Of a stretch of 64,000 nt of DNA, positions 19,143 to 26,922 are shown in pieces. The notes under the pieces were generated by a model, which was given only the letters and a program-made list of their open reading frames with translations, was not told where the DNA came from and did not search any database. Positions within the stretch are counted from its first letter, which is position 1. The number at the start of each line of letters is the position of its first letter. Source of the DNA: Muricauda sp. SCSIO 65647 (GTDB taxonomy: Bacteria > Bacteroidota > Bacteroidia > Flavobacteriales > Flavobacteriaceae). The position numbers and the translations under genes were made by a program. Location of the stretch: positions 3,479,501 to 3,543,500 of the forward strand of contig NZ_CP091037.1 in NCBI RefSeq assembly GCF_021534965.1. The letters run 5' to 3'.

Positions 19143-19868
19143 ATGAAAAAAATACTCATTTTGCAAATGCGGCCCGAAGATGAGGCGGCAGACAGTGAGT
19201 TCGAGGCGATATTGCGCGTGGGTAGATTGACCCAAGATGAAGTACACCGCATTCGGTTAGAACAAGGTATTCCCACTATTGATATCAATGATTATTCGGC
19301 TATCATTGCCGGTGGAAGCCCCTTTGATGTAAGTGCCGTAGAAGAAAACAAGGGCCAAGCCCAAAAAGACATCGAAGCTTTCTATATTCGACTGTTCGAT
19401 CAAGTAGTTCCGGCAGATTTTCCATTCTTGGGCGCTTGCTCGGGCAATGGACTTTTGGGCAACTATTGTGGGGCCGTGATATCAAAAAAGTATAATGAGC
19501 CCATCGGCAGTGTTGAGGTCACGGTGACCAAAGAAGGAATGAAAGATCCACTTCTGAAGGGCTTACCAAGAACATTTTCTGCGTTGGTGGGCCATAAAGA
19601 GGCCTGTGATGATGTGCCGCCCGGTACGGTGCTTTTGGTTTTATCACAACCTTGTCCCGTTCAAATGTTCAGGGTCAAGAAGAACATTTATGCCGTGCAA
19701 TTTCACCCCGAGGCAGATGCCGACGAATTTGTTCTTCGTATAAAGACCTATAAAAACCACGGTTATTTCGCACCCGAAGAAGCCGATGGCTTGATCAAGG
19801 CCGTTCGACAAGCCCAGGCCCCGGTACCCAAAGAAATACTCTGGCGTTTTGTGCAACGCTATAAATAG
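19143..19868 (+). CDS. Class I glutamine amidotransferase-like (GATase1) protein
   Basis: GMP-synthase-like glutamine amidotransferase domain protein, 241 residues from ATG 19143 (preferred over an upstream TTG because MKKILILQMRPEDE begins the Rossmann strand). The nucleophile elbow is LGACSGNGLLG with Cys99; the His/Glu of the triad are in QFHPEAD (His188, Glu190). The family hydrolyses glutamine or a gamma-glutamyl substrate; stand-alone members of this type are mostly uncharacterised. The Gln normally found in GxCxGxQ is replaced (GNGLL), so the donor may not be glutamine. Single gene, 68 bp after the DVKAI protein. Confidence 0.86.
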   Translation: MKKILILQMRPEDEAADSEFEAILRVGRLTQDEVHRIRLEQGIPTIDINDYSAIIAGGSPFDVSAVEENKGQAQKDIEAFYIRLFDQVVPADFPFLGACSGNGLLGNYCGAVISKKYNEPIGSVEVTVTKEGMKDPLLKGLPRTFSALVGHKEACDDVPPGTVLLVLSQPCPVQMFRVKKNIYAVQFHPEADADEFVLRIKTYKNHGYFAPEEADGLIKAVRQAQAPVPKEILWRFVQRYK

Positions 19869-19912
19869 CTAGCGGTAGCCTAACTTGTGCTGCTTCTTGC
19901 CAAAGTGTTTTA

Positions 19913-20848
19913 TCAATTCAGGCTTCTATACTCACTAGGGCTCATTCCTGTTTTGGCCTTAAAGATTTTGGAAAAATGCTGTGAATATTCATAACCCAGG
20001 CCATAGGCTATTTCGCTTACCGATTCCGTTGAGCGCAACAAACGGTTTTTGGCCTTGTTCATCAGAAAATCATCGATATGGGCCTTGGCACTTTTACCTG
20101 TTTCCTTTTTCAAGAGATCGCTCAAATATTTAGGCGACATATGTAGTTCTTCCCCGCAAAAATCAACCGAGGGAATGCCACCGTTCAATTGGTTTTCGTT
20201 GGCGTAATACTCTTTCAGCAAATGCTCAAATTTTGTAAGAACATCTTTGTTGAGGTTGGTTCGGGTATAAAATTGGCGGTCGTAGTACCGCGTACAGTAA
20301 TCCAACAACAATTCAATATTGGCATTGATCAATTTCTGACTGTGGCGATCGATGTTCTGTTGGTATTCTTTTTCTATTTTGGCCACCAGTCCATTGAGCG
20401 TCTGTTTTTCCTCGTCAGAAAGGTGCAGGGCCTCCGTGATGTCGTAAGAGAAAAACGAATAGTTGTCAATGGTGCTGCCCAATTCAGATTTTCTGATTAG
20501 ATCGGGATGGAACAGCAGGGCCCAACCGGGATCTTCAGCGGTAGATTTATGCCCATCATAGCTGAGCACCTGCCCTGGTTTAATGAATACCATTGAACCC
20601 TCTTGAAAATCGTAAGAACTACGACCATACCCCATACTGCCCTCGGTTTCGTTCTTTTGGGTGATACAGTACATGCCAAACGAGCAACGTACGTGATGAT
20701 ATTCTGGCCTGATGTCGGTATCTTTAAATCGAATGACCGAGACCAACGGATGCTTGGGCTTGGTCAGTCCGAAGACATCATGCATATCTGAAATGCTCTC
20801 TATATGCACTATTTCTTGCATCCGTTTAGATTTGATAGGAGTAAACAT
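19913..20848 (-). CDS. AraC-family transcriptional regulator
   Basis: 311 residues. An N-terminal cupin-like sensor domain (residues 35-160, with SVIRFKDTDIRPEYHHVRCSFG and MVFIKPGQVLSY) is followed by a C-terminal AraC double HTH (about 215-311): MSPKYLSDLLKKETG, then SVSEIAYGLGYEYSQHFSKIFKAKTGMSPSEYR. The start may be 20848 or the internal ATG at 20821. It is the last gene of a minus-strand unit after the SDR gene (21 bp gap) and the SRPBCC gene. Identical 36-bp direct-repeat sites precede this unit and two nearby units (22351, 23532, 25343), and this regulator is the obvious candidate to bind them, including its own promoter. Confidence 0.93.
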   Translation of the reverse strand: MFTPIKSKRMQEIVHIESISDMHDVFGLTKPKHPLVSVIRFKDTDIRPEYHHVRCSFGMYCITQKNETEGSMGYGRSSYDFQEGSMVFIKPGQVLSYDGHKSTAEDPGWALLFHPDLIRKSELGSTIDNYSFFSYDITEALHLSDEEKQTLNGLVAKIEKEYQQNIDRHSQKLINANIELLLDYCTRYYDRQFYTRTNLNKDVLTKFEHLLKEYYANENQLNGGIPSVDFCGEELHMSPKYLSDLLKKETGKSAKAHIDDFLMNKAKNRLLRSTESVSEIAYGLGYEYSQHFSKIFKAKTGMSPSEYRSLN

Positions 20849-20869
20849 ACTATTTTTTTAAATCGTATG

Positions 20870-21778
20870 CTAGAGTATAAATGGTTGACCGGTAAGCTTT
20901 TCCGATAATTGCCAAAGTCTTGTCGCCACATCTTCCCTTTTCGAATAGTCACTTCGCTTGGCGACGCCCACTTTTCCTTTGAACTCGTTAAAACCCTGTG
21001 GTCCAAAATATTCACCTCCCTGAACGTCTGTACTCAAGGCAGCGAACAGGGAAGGCTTGGCCGCTGAAGCATTGGAATTTAAAATGAACGGCGACAAAAT
21101 CTTGAACGTATAGTACTTCACTTTTGACATTTCATCAAAAAGTCCTGAGTCTGAACCCCCTGGATGTACGGCAAGTGCGACCATCTTTTTGCCCGACTGT
21201 TTTAGCTGTCGGTTCAGTGCATCGGCAAACATCAAATTGGCCAATTTCGATTGCCCATAGACCGCTTCGGCATCATCAATGTTTTCGCCATTCAGATCGT
21301 CAAAGTGAATCTTTGCGGTTTTATGGGCGATGCTGCTCAAGGCCACAATGCGCGAGGCCGCATCATCGGGCATCAGGTCGATCAACAGATTGGTCAACAA
21401 AAAGTGGCCCAGGTGATTGGTGGCAAATTGCAATTCTATACCGGCCCCGTTCTTTTTGCCAGAGTATATCAGCACTCCGGCATTGTTGATGAGCACGTTC
21501 AATTTAGAGTAGTTGTTTTTGAAGTTTTTGGCGAAGGCCCTTACGCTGTTCAAATCACTCAAGTCTAATTGCAAGATGTCTAGATCTGCATCGGGTGATT
21601 TTTGCAAAATAGCTGATTTGGCTTTTTCAGCTTTTGCCATATTGCGGCATGCCATCACGACTTTGAACCCGTATTTTGCCATTGCCAAAGTAGTCTCAAA
21701 ACCAATGCCGTTGTTGGCGCCGGTAACGATGGCAATTCTGCCCTGTTGTGTTGGAATGTTTTTTAGCTTGAAATCCAT
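20870..21778 (-). CDS. Short-chain dehydrogenase/reductase
   Basis: 302-residue SDR oxidoreductase of the retinol-dehydrogenase/WW-domain-oxidoreductase-like group. Nucleotide site TGANNGIG (residues 19-26), NNAG at about 93, the Ser in VALSSIAHKT and the catalytic YGQSK (Tyr and Lys) are all present, so it should be active, probably with NADP(H) given the ACRN arginine after strand 2. The substrate is unknown. It sits between the SRPBCC gene (19 bp upstream) and the AraC regulator (21 bp downstream), in an operon preceded by operator site 22351. Confidence 0.93.
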   Translation of the reverse strand: MDFKLKNIPTQQGRIAIVTGANNGIGFETTLAMAKYGFKVVMACRNMAKAEKAKSAILQKSPDADLDILQLDLSDLNSVRAFAKNFKNNYSKLNVLINNAGVLIYSGKKNGAGIELQFATNHLGHFLLTNLLIDLMPDDAASRIVALSSIAHKTAKIHFDDLNGENIDDAEAVYGQSKLANLMFADALNRQLKQSGKKMVALAVHPGGSDSGLFDEMSKVKYYTFKILSPFILNSNASAAKPSLFAALSTDVQGGEYFGPQGFNEFKGKVGVAKRSDYSKREDVATRLWQLSEKLTGQPFIL

Positions 21779-21797
21779 GATGCTTTTTTTTGACCTA

Positions 21798-22289
21798 TTA
21801 TTGATTGAATCTTTGTTCTACCTCTGCCTTTAATTTTCGATTGAATGCCGTGTAGCCCTCGGCATACATTTTAGACAGGTTACCGCCCATCAACCAGGTA
21901 ATTCCCTTCATGATTTCATCGGACTGGACAAACCTGGTTTTTCCATCGCTGGTCGGTTCAACCCTAAAATGATGGTTGTCCCTAATGCCGCCCGGACCTT
22001 TTTCGGCCCAGAAAAATTCCTTTCCGTCCGTTACCGAAATAGTGTGCTCAATGGTAGTGCGTTTTTCTTTTTTAGGATTGGTTTGAAATATCGCCGTGAT
22101 TTTTTCACCATCCTTGATTTCCCCTTGTATGTCCACCAAGAAAGCGGCCCATTTTTTATAGGAGGCGGTGTCGGTAAGAACCGACCAAACCTGTTCTGGG
22201 GTTGCATCGATGATAATATCGGTGTAAATGGTGCGGTACGAAGCACTCAGCCTTTCCACCTTTACGGTTTCGTTTTTGGAAGTTTCCAT
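21798..22289 (-). CDS. SRPBCC (START-like) domain protein
   Basis: 163 residues with the helix-grip fold pattern of the SRPBCC/polyketide-cyclase group: IDATPEQVWSVLTDTASYKKWAAF at the start and a C-terminal amphipathic helix. Such proteins bind a hydrophobic ligand. First gene of the SRPBCC-SDR-AraC unit; the operator at 22351 lies about 62 bp upstream of its ATG. A second SRPBCC gene (24788) heads another unit with the same operator, suggesting related ligands. Confidence 0.9.
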   Translation of the reverse strand: METSKNETVKVERLSASYRTIYTDIIIDATPEQVWSVLTDTASYKKWAAFLVDIQGEIKDGEKITAIFQTNPKKEKRTTIEHTISVTDGKEFFWAEKGPGGIRDNHHFRVEPTSDGKTRFVQSDEIMKGITWLMGGNLSKMYAEGYTAFNRKLKAEVEQRFNQ

Positions 22290-22350
22290 ACGGTGTATTG
22301 TTTATGATTCGATAACTACTGCAAATTTCCTCCCTTACCAACAGATTACC

Positions 22351-22386
22351 GTATAGATTTCTCGCAAGCTTGTATATATTTTCCAG
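22351..22386 (-). promoter_or_regulatory. Predicted AraC operator, site A
   Basis: Two direct half sites 21 bp apart on the plus strand: GTATAGATTTCTCG and GTATATATTTTCCAG, separated by CAAGCTT. Upstream of the SRPBCC-SDR-AraC unit. The same arrangement occurs at 23532 and 25343. Confidence 0.75.
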
Positions 22387-22423
22387 TTATGCGGCGGCAA
22401 GGGTAGGGTATGGAAATACTGGG

Positions 22424-23074
22424 CTAGCAGTATGATAGGATAGCTTTGTTCTCCAAAATCTCAGTGTCTGCACCATTCATGCCAACACGAAACATGGCCG
22501 TGGCCAATTCGGTGGACTTAATGCTGCTACTGCTTCCCCCTAAACGAATTAGTGGATAAAGGAACCGCATCATACGGTACATCACATTGGGCTCTTTGCG
22601 TGGGGTTACGGGATATATGTATCCTGGGCGAAATGCGTGAAATTTCAAGCCCAGTTCAGAAATCCGGTTTTCTGCCATGCCTTTATACCGGGCAAAGGAG
22701 GTACGGCTCTTTTCGGTGCGGTCGGCCCCGGCACCACTGAGCAAACATAATCTGGCATTTGGGTTGCCTACTTTTACGGCTTCTGCAAAGGCGACGGCAT
22801 AATTAACAGTAATCTCCTTGAATTTGGCATCGGGTACCTGTCCGGTATAGACCCCGATGCAAAAGAAGGCGGTATCCACTTGTTTGAATATATCGGCATG
22901 CGCCGAATAATCCCCAAAGTCATCGATGATGACCTCTTTTAATTTGTGGTGTTCGTCACCCGTTTTTTTGCGCACCAATGAAGTCACTTGGGCTATTTCA
23001 GAGGAGGCCAAGCAGCACTCCACAATCAAGTTGCCTATCATGCCTGATGCTCCCGCTATAATCACTTTTTTCAT
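22424..23074 (-). CDS. NAD(P)-binding Rossmann protein (NmrA/HIM1-like)
   Basis: 216 residues with a nucleotide-binding loop GASGMIGN at residues 8-15 and the atypical-SDR layout: ITSLVRKK after strand 2, AFFCIGVYTG, LCLLSGAGAD, and FHAFRPGYIYP. It resembles the short NAD(P)H-binding 'oxidoreductase/epimerase' proteins related to HTATIP2/YbjT; the catalytic Tyr/Lys pair of classical SDRs is not clear, so it may be a redox sensor or isomerase. It starts 3 bp after the membrane-protein gene's stop, forming a two-gene unit under operator site 23532. Confidence 0.85.
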   Translation of the reverse strand: MKKVIIAGASGMIGNLIVECCLASSEIAQVTSLVRKKTGDEHHKLKEVIIDDFGDYSAHADIFKQVDTAFFCIGVYTGQVPDAKFKEITVNYAVAFAEAVKVGNPNARLCLLSGAGADRTEKSRTSFARYKGMAENRISELGLKFHAFRPGYIYPVTPRKEPNVMYRMMRFLYPLIRLGGSSSSIKSTELATAMFRVGMNGADTEILENKAILSYC

Positions 23075-23077
23075 AAG

Positions 23078-23485
23078 CTACTGAAAATGTTTAAATCGCG
23101 ATTTGGACAGCGATGAGAACATAAGAAATGCCGAATGCACGACATAAGACACTATTTCTACAAGATAGGAAGAAAAACTCCATTGTTCAGACATAAAGTC
23201 AAATGTCTCGATGGTGCACAAAACGGCTAGATTTGAAAACAGTAGCACCATGACAAAAGGGGTCCATTTCCATTTTGCCAGATAACCCATTAGAAAAGCA
23301 CTGCCCGCCAAGGTGATCAGCAGCCAATGTACAAACTGGACTCCGCTCGGATAGGCATCGTTCTGTAATTTTAAAAAAGGCTCGATCCCCGTGAAATACT
23401 CGAAGAATCCCGCCACGCCCCAAATCAACATTCCTATTGACATTAAGAGCAAAAGAAACATGTAAATTTTTGATAACAGTCGCAT
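23078..23485 (-). CDS. Small four-helix membrane protein
   Basis: 135 residues with four hydrophobic segments (about 8-28, 47-66, 73-93 and 107-122). It resembles the small 'DoxX-like/DUF' integral membrane proteins of flavobacteria but I cannot assign a family. First gene of a two-gene unit with the NAD(P)-binding protein; the operator at 23532-23567 lies 46 bp upstream of the start. Confidence 0.72.
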   Translation of the reverse strand: MRLLSKIYMFLLLLMSIGMLIWGVAGFFEYFTGIEPFLKLQNDAYPSGVQFVHWLLITLAGSAFLMGYLAKWKWTPFVMVLLFSNLAVLCTIETFDFMSEQWSFSSYLVEIVSYVVHSAFLMFSSLSKSRFKHFQ

Positions 23486-23531
23486 ATGATTTTTTCTTTC
23501 TGCTAAAGTATTGCGCTACCAAAAAATCACT

Positions 23532-23567
23532 GTATATATTTTGCTGAAGCTTGTATATGTTTTGCTG
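23532..23567 (-). promoter_or_regulatory. Predicted AraC operator, site B
   Basis: The best-preserved copy: half sites GTATATATTTTGCTG (23532) and GTATATGTTTTGCTG (23553), exactly 21 bp apart with AAGCTT between. It lies between the MBL-hydrolase stop and the start of the downstream membrane-protein gene, at promoter distance from the latter. Confidence 0.8.
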
Positions 23568-23613
23568 TTTGTGCCTTGGTGCGGTTTGCCGTTTCGTTTC
23601 AAAATCCAAAACC

Positions 23614-24747
23614 TTACCACCAAACGCGATTTGGTTTTGGCAGTTCATCGATTACAATGGGTTCTCCGATCTGTGGGGTGACCAAGGGTATTTGTAGCTC
23701 TTTGGCTTTTTTGGATACCCGTTCTATGGGGTCTGTCCATGAATGCAGGGCCAATTTAAACGCCCCCCAATGTATGGCCATTAGGGCTTTGGCCTGTACA
23801 TCGACCCCCGCTTGGGCCGTTTCTTCGGGAAACATGTGAATGTCGGGCCACATTTTGTTGTATTGGCCACATTCCATCATGGCAAAATCAAAAGGGCCAT
23901 ATTGTTCCCCAATCTGTTTGAAATGGGGCCCATAACCGCCATCGCCACTGAAGTAAATCGAGGTGCCGTCAGATTTGATCACCCAAGAACTCCATAAGGT
24001 GCTTTGGCCGTTGGTAAACTTCCTGCCCGAAAAATGCTGTGCTGGGGTGCAGGCCAATTGTATGTCTTCGAACATGGTCTCTTCCCACCAGTCCATTTCA
24101 GTGATTCTGTCACTGCCCACCCCCCAAGCTTCCAAATGCACACCGACACCCAGTGGTACATAATAGGCTTCGACTTTGTCTTTTAGTTTTTTTATGGACC
24201 CATAGTCCAAATGGTCATAATGATCATGTGAAATGACCACGGCATCTATCTTTGGCAGTTTTTCAATTTCAATGGGCAATTCTTTGGTAAAGCGGTTGGC
24301 GCCAAACCACGGGTGTGGGGCCGGTACTTTGCCAAACATGGGGTCGATGAGAATGTTCTTTCCATTCATCTGCAAGAGAAAGGCAGAATGCCCAAACCAA
24401 ACAAGCTGAGTGCCACCCCGATGGCCGGCAAGGGCAATGGAATCTATTTTTTGCACCTCCAATTCCTTTTCGGGCCTGCCGTTTTCAACCTTTTGAAAGA
24501 AGAACTTTCGGGCAATGGAAAGCATTTCAGAAAAACTGGCATCTTCGGGAATATCCTCTTTGGTATTGACAAAAGCGCCATCTTTGAATTGTTTTGATGA
24601 TAGGTACAACGCTTTTCGTTCTTTGGAAACGTCACCCCCGAAAGAGGGATAAAAATTTACAAAGGCCAAATAAATGATTACCAACGAGGCAATGAGTATG
24701 ACTATGGACAGTAGCATTCGTATGAGTATTTTTTTGATTGTTTTCAA
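23614..24747 (-). CDS. MBL-fold metallo-hydrolase (NAPE-PLD/UlaG-like), membrane anchored
   Basis: 377 residues. One N-terminal hydrophobic helix (about 11-30) anchors the protein; the start is TTG at 24747, kept because KTIKKILIR supplies the basic flank, although ATG at 24717 is possible. The metallo-beta-lactamase core has WFGHSAFLLQMNGKNILIDPMFG, the metal motif VISHDHYDHLDYG (HxHxDH), FSGDGGYGPHF and the C-terminal MAIHWGAF histidine. This is the arrangement of NAPE-hydrolysing phospholipase D and UlaG relatives; lipid or amide ester cleavage is plausible. It is 40 bp downstream of the second SRPBCC gene in the same unit, under operator site 25343. Confidence 0.9.
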   Translation of the reverse strand: MKTIKKILIRMLLSIVILIASLVIIYLAFVNFYPSFGGDVSKERKALYLSSKQFKDGAFVNTKEDIPEDASFSEMLSIARKFFFQKVENGRPEKELEVQKIDSIALAGHRGGTQLVWFGHSAFLLQMNGKNILIDPMFGKVPAPHPWFGANRFTKELPIEIEKLPKIDAVVISHDHYDHLDYGSIKKLKDKVEAYYVPLGVGVHLEAWGVGSDRITEMDWWEETMFEDIQLACTPAQHFSGRKFTNGQSTLWSSWVIKSDGTSIYFSGDGGYGPHFKQIGEQYGPFDFAMMECGQYNKMWPDIHMFPEETAQAGVDVQAKALMAIHWGAFKLALHSWTDPIERVSKKAKELQIPLVTPQIGEPIVIDELPKPNRVWW

Positions 24748-24787
24748 GGCGTCAGAATTCTAAAAGAATATATGGTTTTTAATTTTC

Positions 24788-25285
24788 TTATTTTGATTTG
24801 AGAACAAATTTACGGAGCGATTGGTTCAGATCGATGTAGGCCTGTTGCACCCAGTCGACATTCCAAAAGGGTACTATGATTCCCCTAAAATCTTCATGTA
24901 GGGTCACCTTGGTATGGTTTCCAAAAGGCTCCAAGATGTAGCGGTGATCAAAGGTGAATACGCCCAGAACGCCCCCTTTTTGGTTCAACAGTTCAAGAGG
25001 TACCGATTGTATTACCTCAAACTCAAATTCAATGGTTTCACCCTTGGGGTTGATCAAATGATAGGGCAAGCTGTTTCCCTGTTCAATTTCACCCGCTACG
25101 GGGAATAGCACATGGTTCCATTCTTTGTAGCCCTCCTCATCCATCAGAACGTCCCATATTTGTTGCGGACTTGCCTCGATGACCAGCTCGGTATGCACCG
25201 ATTTTTGCCCGATCAAGTATAAAAACAGCAGTATGCCGATTACGGCCAGTGCTGCCATTGTCCATTTCGATGTTAAACCTGTCAT
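24788..25285 (-). CDS. Membrane-anchored SRPBCC domain protein
   Basis: 165 residues from ATG 25285; the longer GTG start at 25327 would add 14 residues unlike a signal. One N-terminal membrane helix (MAALAVIGILLFLYLIG) followed by an SRPBCC domain: VIEASPQQIWDVLMDEEGYKEWNHVLFP, and a C-terminal helix. Probably binds a hydrophobic ligand at the membrane. First gene of the SRPBCC-MBL unit, with operator site 25343 at 58-93 bp upstream. Confidence 0.86.
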   Translation of the reverse strand: MTGLTSKWTMAALAVIGILLFLYLIGQKSVHTELVIEASPQQIWDVLMDEEGYKEWNHVLFPVAGEIEQGNSLPYHLINPKGETIEFEFEVIQSVPLELLNQKGGVLGVFTFDHRYILEPFGNHTKVTLHEDFRGIIVPFWNVDWVQQAYIDLNQSLRKFVLKSK

Positions 25286-25342
25286 TATTTCGCCATAGTT
25301 ATGAATGGTAGTACAAAAATAGCCCACTTCGGTTGGGGTGCC

Positions 25343-25378
25343 GTATACATTTTGCCAAAGCTCGTATACATTTTACAG
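25343..25378 (-). promoter_or_regulatory. Predicted AraC operator, site C
   Basis: Half sites GTATACATTTTGCCA (25343) and GTATACATTTTACAG (25364), 21 bp apart with AAGCTC between. It lies in the divergent region between the SRPBCC-MBL unit (minus) and the 2'-5' RNA-ligase-like gene (plus), and could act on either. Confidence 0.78.
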
Positions 25379-25495
25379 GCCTACGGTCTCTGACAATTTG
25401 TTTTGTGTTAATTTTAAAAACGGCGTCACAATGACCAAAATGCCGTAATTTTATTTGAGAGGTCAACGGGGTCTCGGCCATTAAATCGCTATTCC

Positions 25496-26065
25496 ATGAA
25501 ACAACTACGTTTACCCATCTTTACTTCTAAAATAAAGTATTACAATCTGAGGATCATACCTCCAGACCCTATTTTTGATGAAGTCACAGCGCTCAAAAAA
25601 CAATTTGAATCCTCATACGGCAAGCAACCTCTTTCTGGATCGAAACCCCATATTTCCATTGTAAGTTTCAAAATGAATTCAAAGCACCAAGATTTTCTTA
25701 TAGAGGTCTTTGAACGGTTATCGCAAAAGGAGGCATTCGAATTGACCTTGGACGGATTCGGTGTTTTCGAGAAGTCAAATACGTTGTACCTGAAGGTCTC
25801 AAAAAGCAGCGCTATCGAGGCCATACATAGAGAGATCGAATTCTTGCAAGACAACTATCTTAAGGGAAAGCTGAAATCATTCACTATTGTGGATGATCCG
25901 CATATGACCATTTCGAAAACTACCGGAAAGAAAATGCTCTATGATAGTTTACAGTATTTTCAAGAAAACGATTTTTCAAAACAAATCGAAATAAACCAGC
26001 TGACCCTTGTTTCAAGATCAAAATATAAGACTTGGGACTGGCAGCATGCCATACGACTCTCTTGA
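25496..26065 (+). CDS. 2'-5' RNA ligase/LigT-like phosphoesterase family protein
   Basis: 189 residues of the 2H phosphoesterase superfamily. The two signature motifs are present: KPHISIVSF (near residue 47) and DPHMTISKT (near residue 139), so the active site is complete. Members process 2'-5' or cyclic phosphate RNA ends; bacterial substrates are mostly unknown. Single gene, divergent from the SRPBCC-MBL unit. Confidence 0.86.
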   Translation: MKQLRLPIFTSKIKYYNLRIIPPDPIFDEVTALKKQFESSYGKQPLSGSKPHISIVSFKMNSKHQDFLIEVFERLSQKEAFELTLDGFGVFEKSNTLYLKVSKSSAIEAIHREIEFLQDNYLKGKLKSFTIVDDPHMTISKTTGKKMLYDSLQYFQENDFSKQIEINQLTLVSRSKYKTWDWQHAIRLS

Positions 26066-26153
26066 ACGGTCAAAACACTTTGTATTGTAAGGGGATAGGC
26101 TCCTGATTTTTATCATGGTCAGAGTCAGTATTCTATCATAGATTTGAGACAAT

Positions 26154-26750
26154 ATGCAAAAAATGAAAACAGCGAAATACCTCTCAAGCGCTTTAAAAAG
26201 TTACGGGTTTTTACTTCTTTTGACGTTGACCTTTCCGGTCACAAATGTACAGTCACAAAGCCGTGCAAAAGAAAATGTGATCTATTGGCATATCAAGGCC
26301 GTTCTCCCTGAAGCCAAATTATTGGACGTCAAGGCTATTGATAGTGATGGCAACCATCATGATGTAAAGGCCATACAAGACTCCCATGACATCAGTCTTT
26401 TAGGTGTCAAGGCTTTGGTGCACGGGCAAACCATACCCGTAAAAATGGTCGTAAAGAAAAACGACAAGTACTATCCCGTCAAAGCCATTGATGATGATGG
26501 TAACATACTTGATGTCAAGGCGATCGGTGAAGACGGTGAATTGCTCGATGTCAAAGGAGTAAGCAGAATGGGCAGTATTATAGAGATTAGGGCCATAGAC
26601 AAGGAAGAACGGCAGCACAATGTGATTTCCATTTCTCCGCAAGAAGGGGTGAACCATGTCAAAGGGCTAAAAATGTTCAATGAAGAAGTGGAAGCTGTCA
26701 TTCATGGCATAAAAATAGTTGCCCATGTAAAATCACTTAGACAGTATTGA
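26154..26750 (+). CDS. Secreted DVKAI-repeat protein (paralogue 2)
   Basis: 198 residues, signal peptide (hydrophobic 17-30, cleavage near VQSQS). Same repeat core as the protein at 18457: LLDVKAI, HHDVKAI, LLGVKAL, YPVKAI, ILDVKAI, LLDVKGV and VNHVKGL, in the same order and spacing, with the C-terminal VIHGIKIVAHVKSLRQY matching VINGVQVYAHVKSLAQQ. A second ATG at 26163 is also possible. The two copies are about 7 kb apart with unrelated genes between, so they are dispersed rather than tandem duplicates. Function unknown. Confidence 0.75.
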   Translation: MQKMKTAKYLSSALKSYGFLLLLTLTFPVTNVQSQSRAKENVIYWHIKAVLPEAKLLDVKAIDSDGNHHDVKAIQDSHDISLLGVKALVHGQTIPVKMVVKKNDKYYPVKAIDDDGNILDVKAIGEDGELLDVKGVSRMGSIIEIRAIDKEERQHNVISISPQEGVNHVKGLKMFNEEVEAVIHGIKIVAHVKSLRQY

Positions 26751-26922
26751 TGATTTTGTGGTTGCCCCATTTTTGTATTCCCCGAAATCGGTTGATTTTC
26801 TTTTTTCACTAGGTGTCCGTCTCCCAAAGCTTTTATCGAAGGGTGGGGGTGGGGTGCCTTTTACACTACAAAATACTCAACAACTTTTTGTACTTTTAAA
26901 GAACACGCTAAGATTTCAGAAA

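Noticed and set aside
22417-22434. Hairpin ATACTG-GGCTAG-CAGTAT as a terminator of the NAD(P)-binding gene
   Set aside because: It overlaps the stop codon and is not followed by a T-run on the minus strand.
23199-23648. 149-codon minus-strand frame overlapping the small membrane protein and operator site B
   Set aside because: It would run through the operator and two real gene ends; no coding character.
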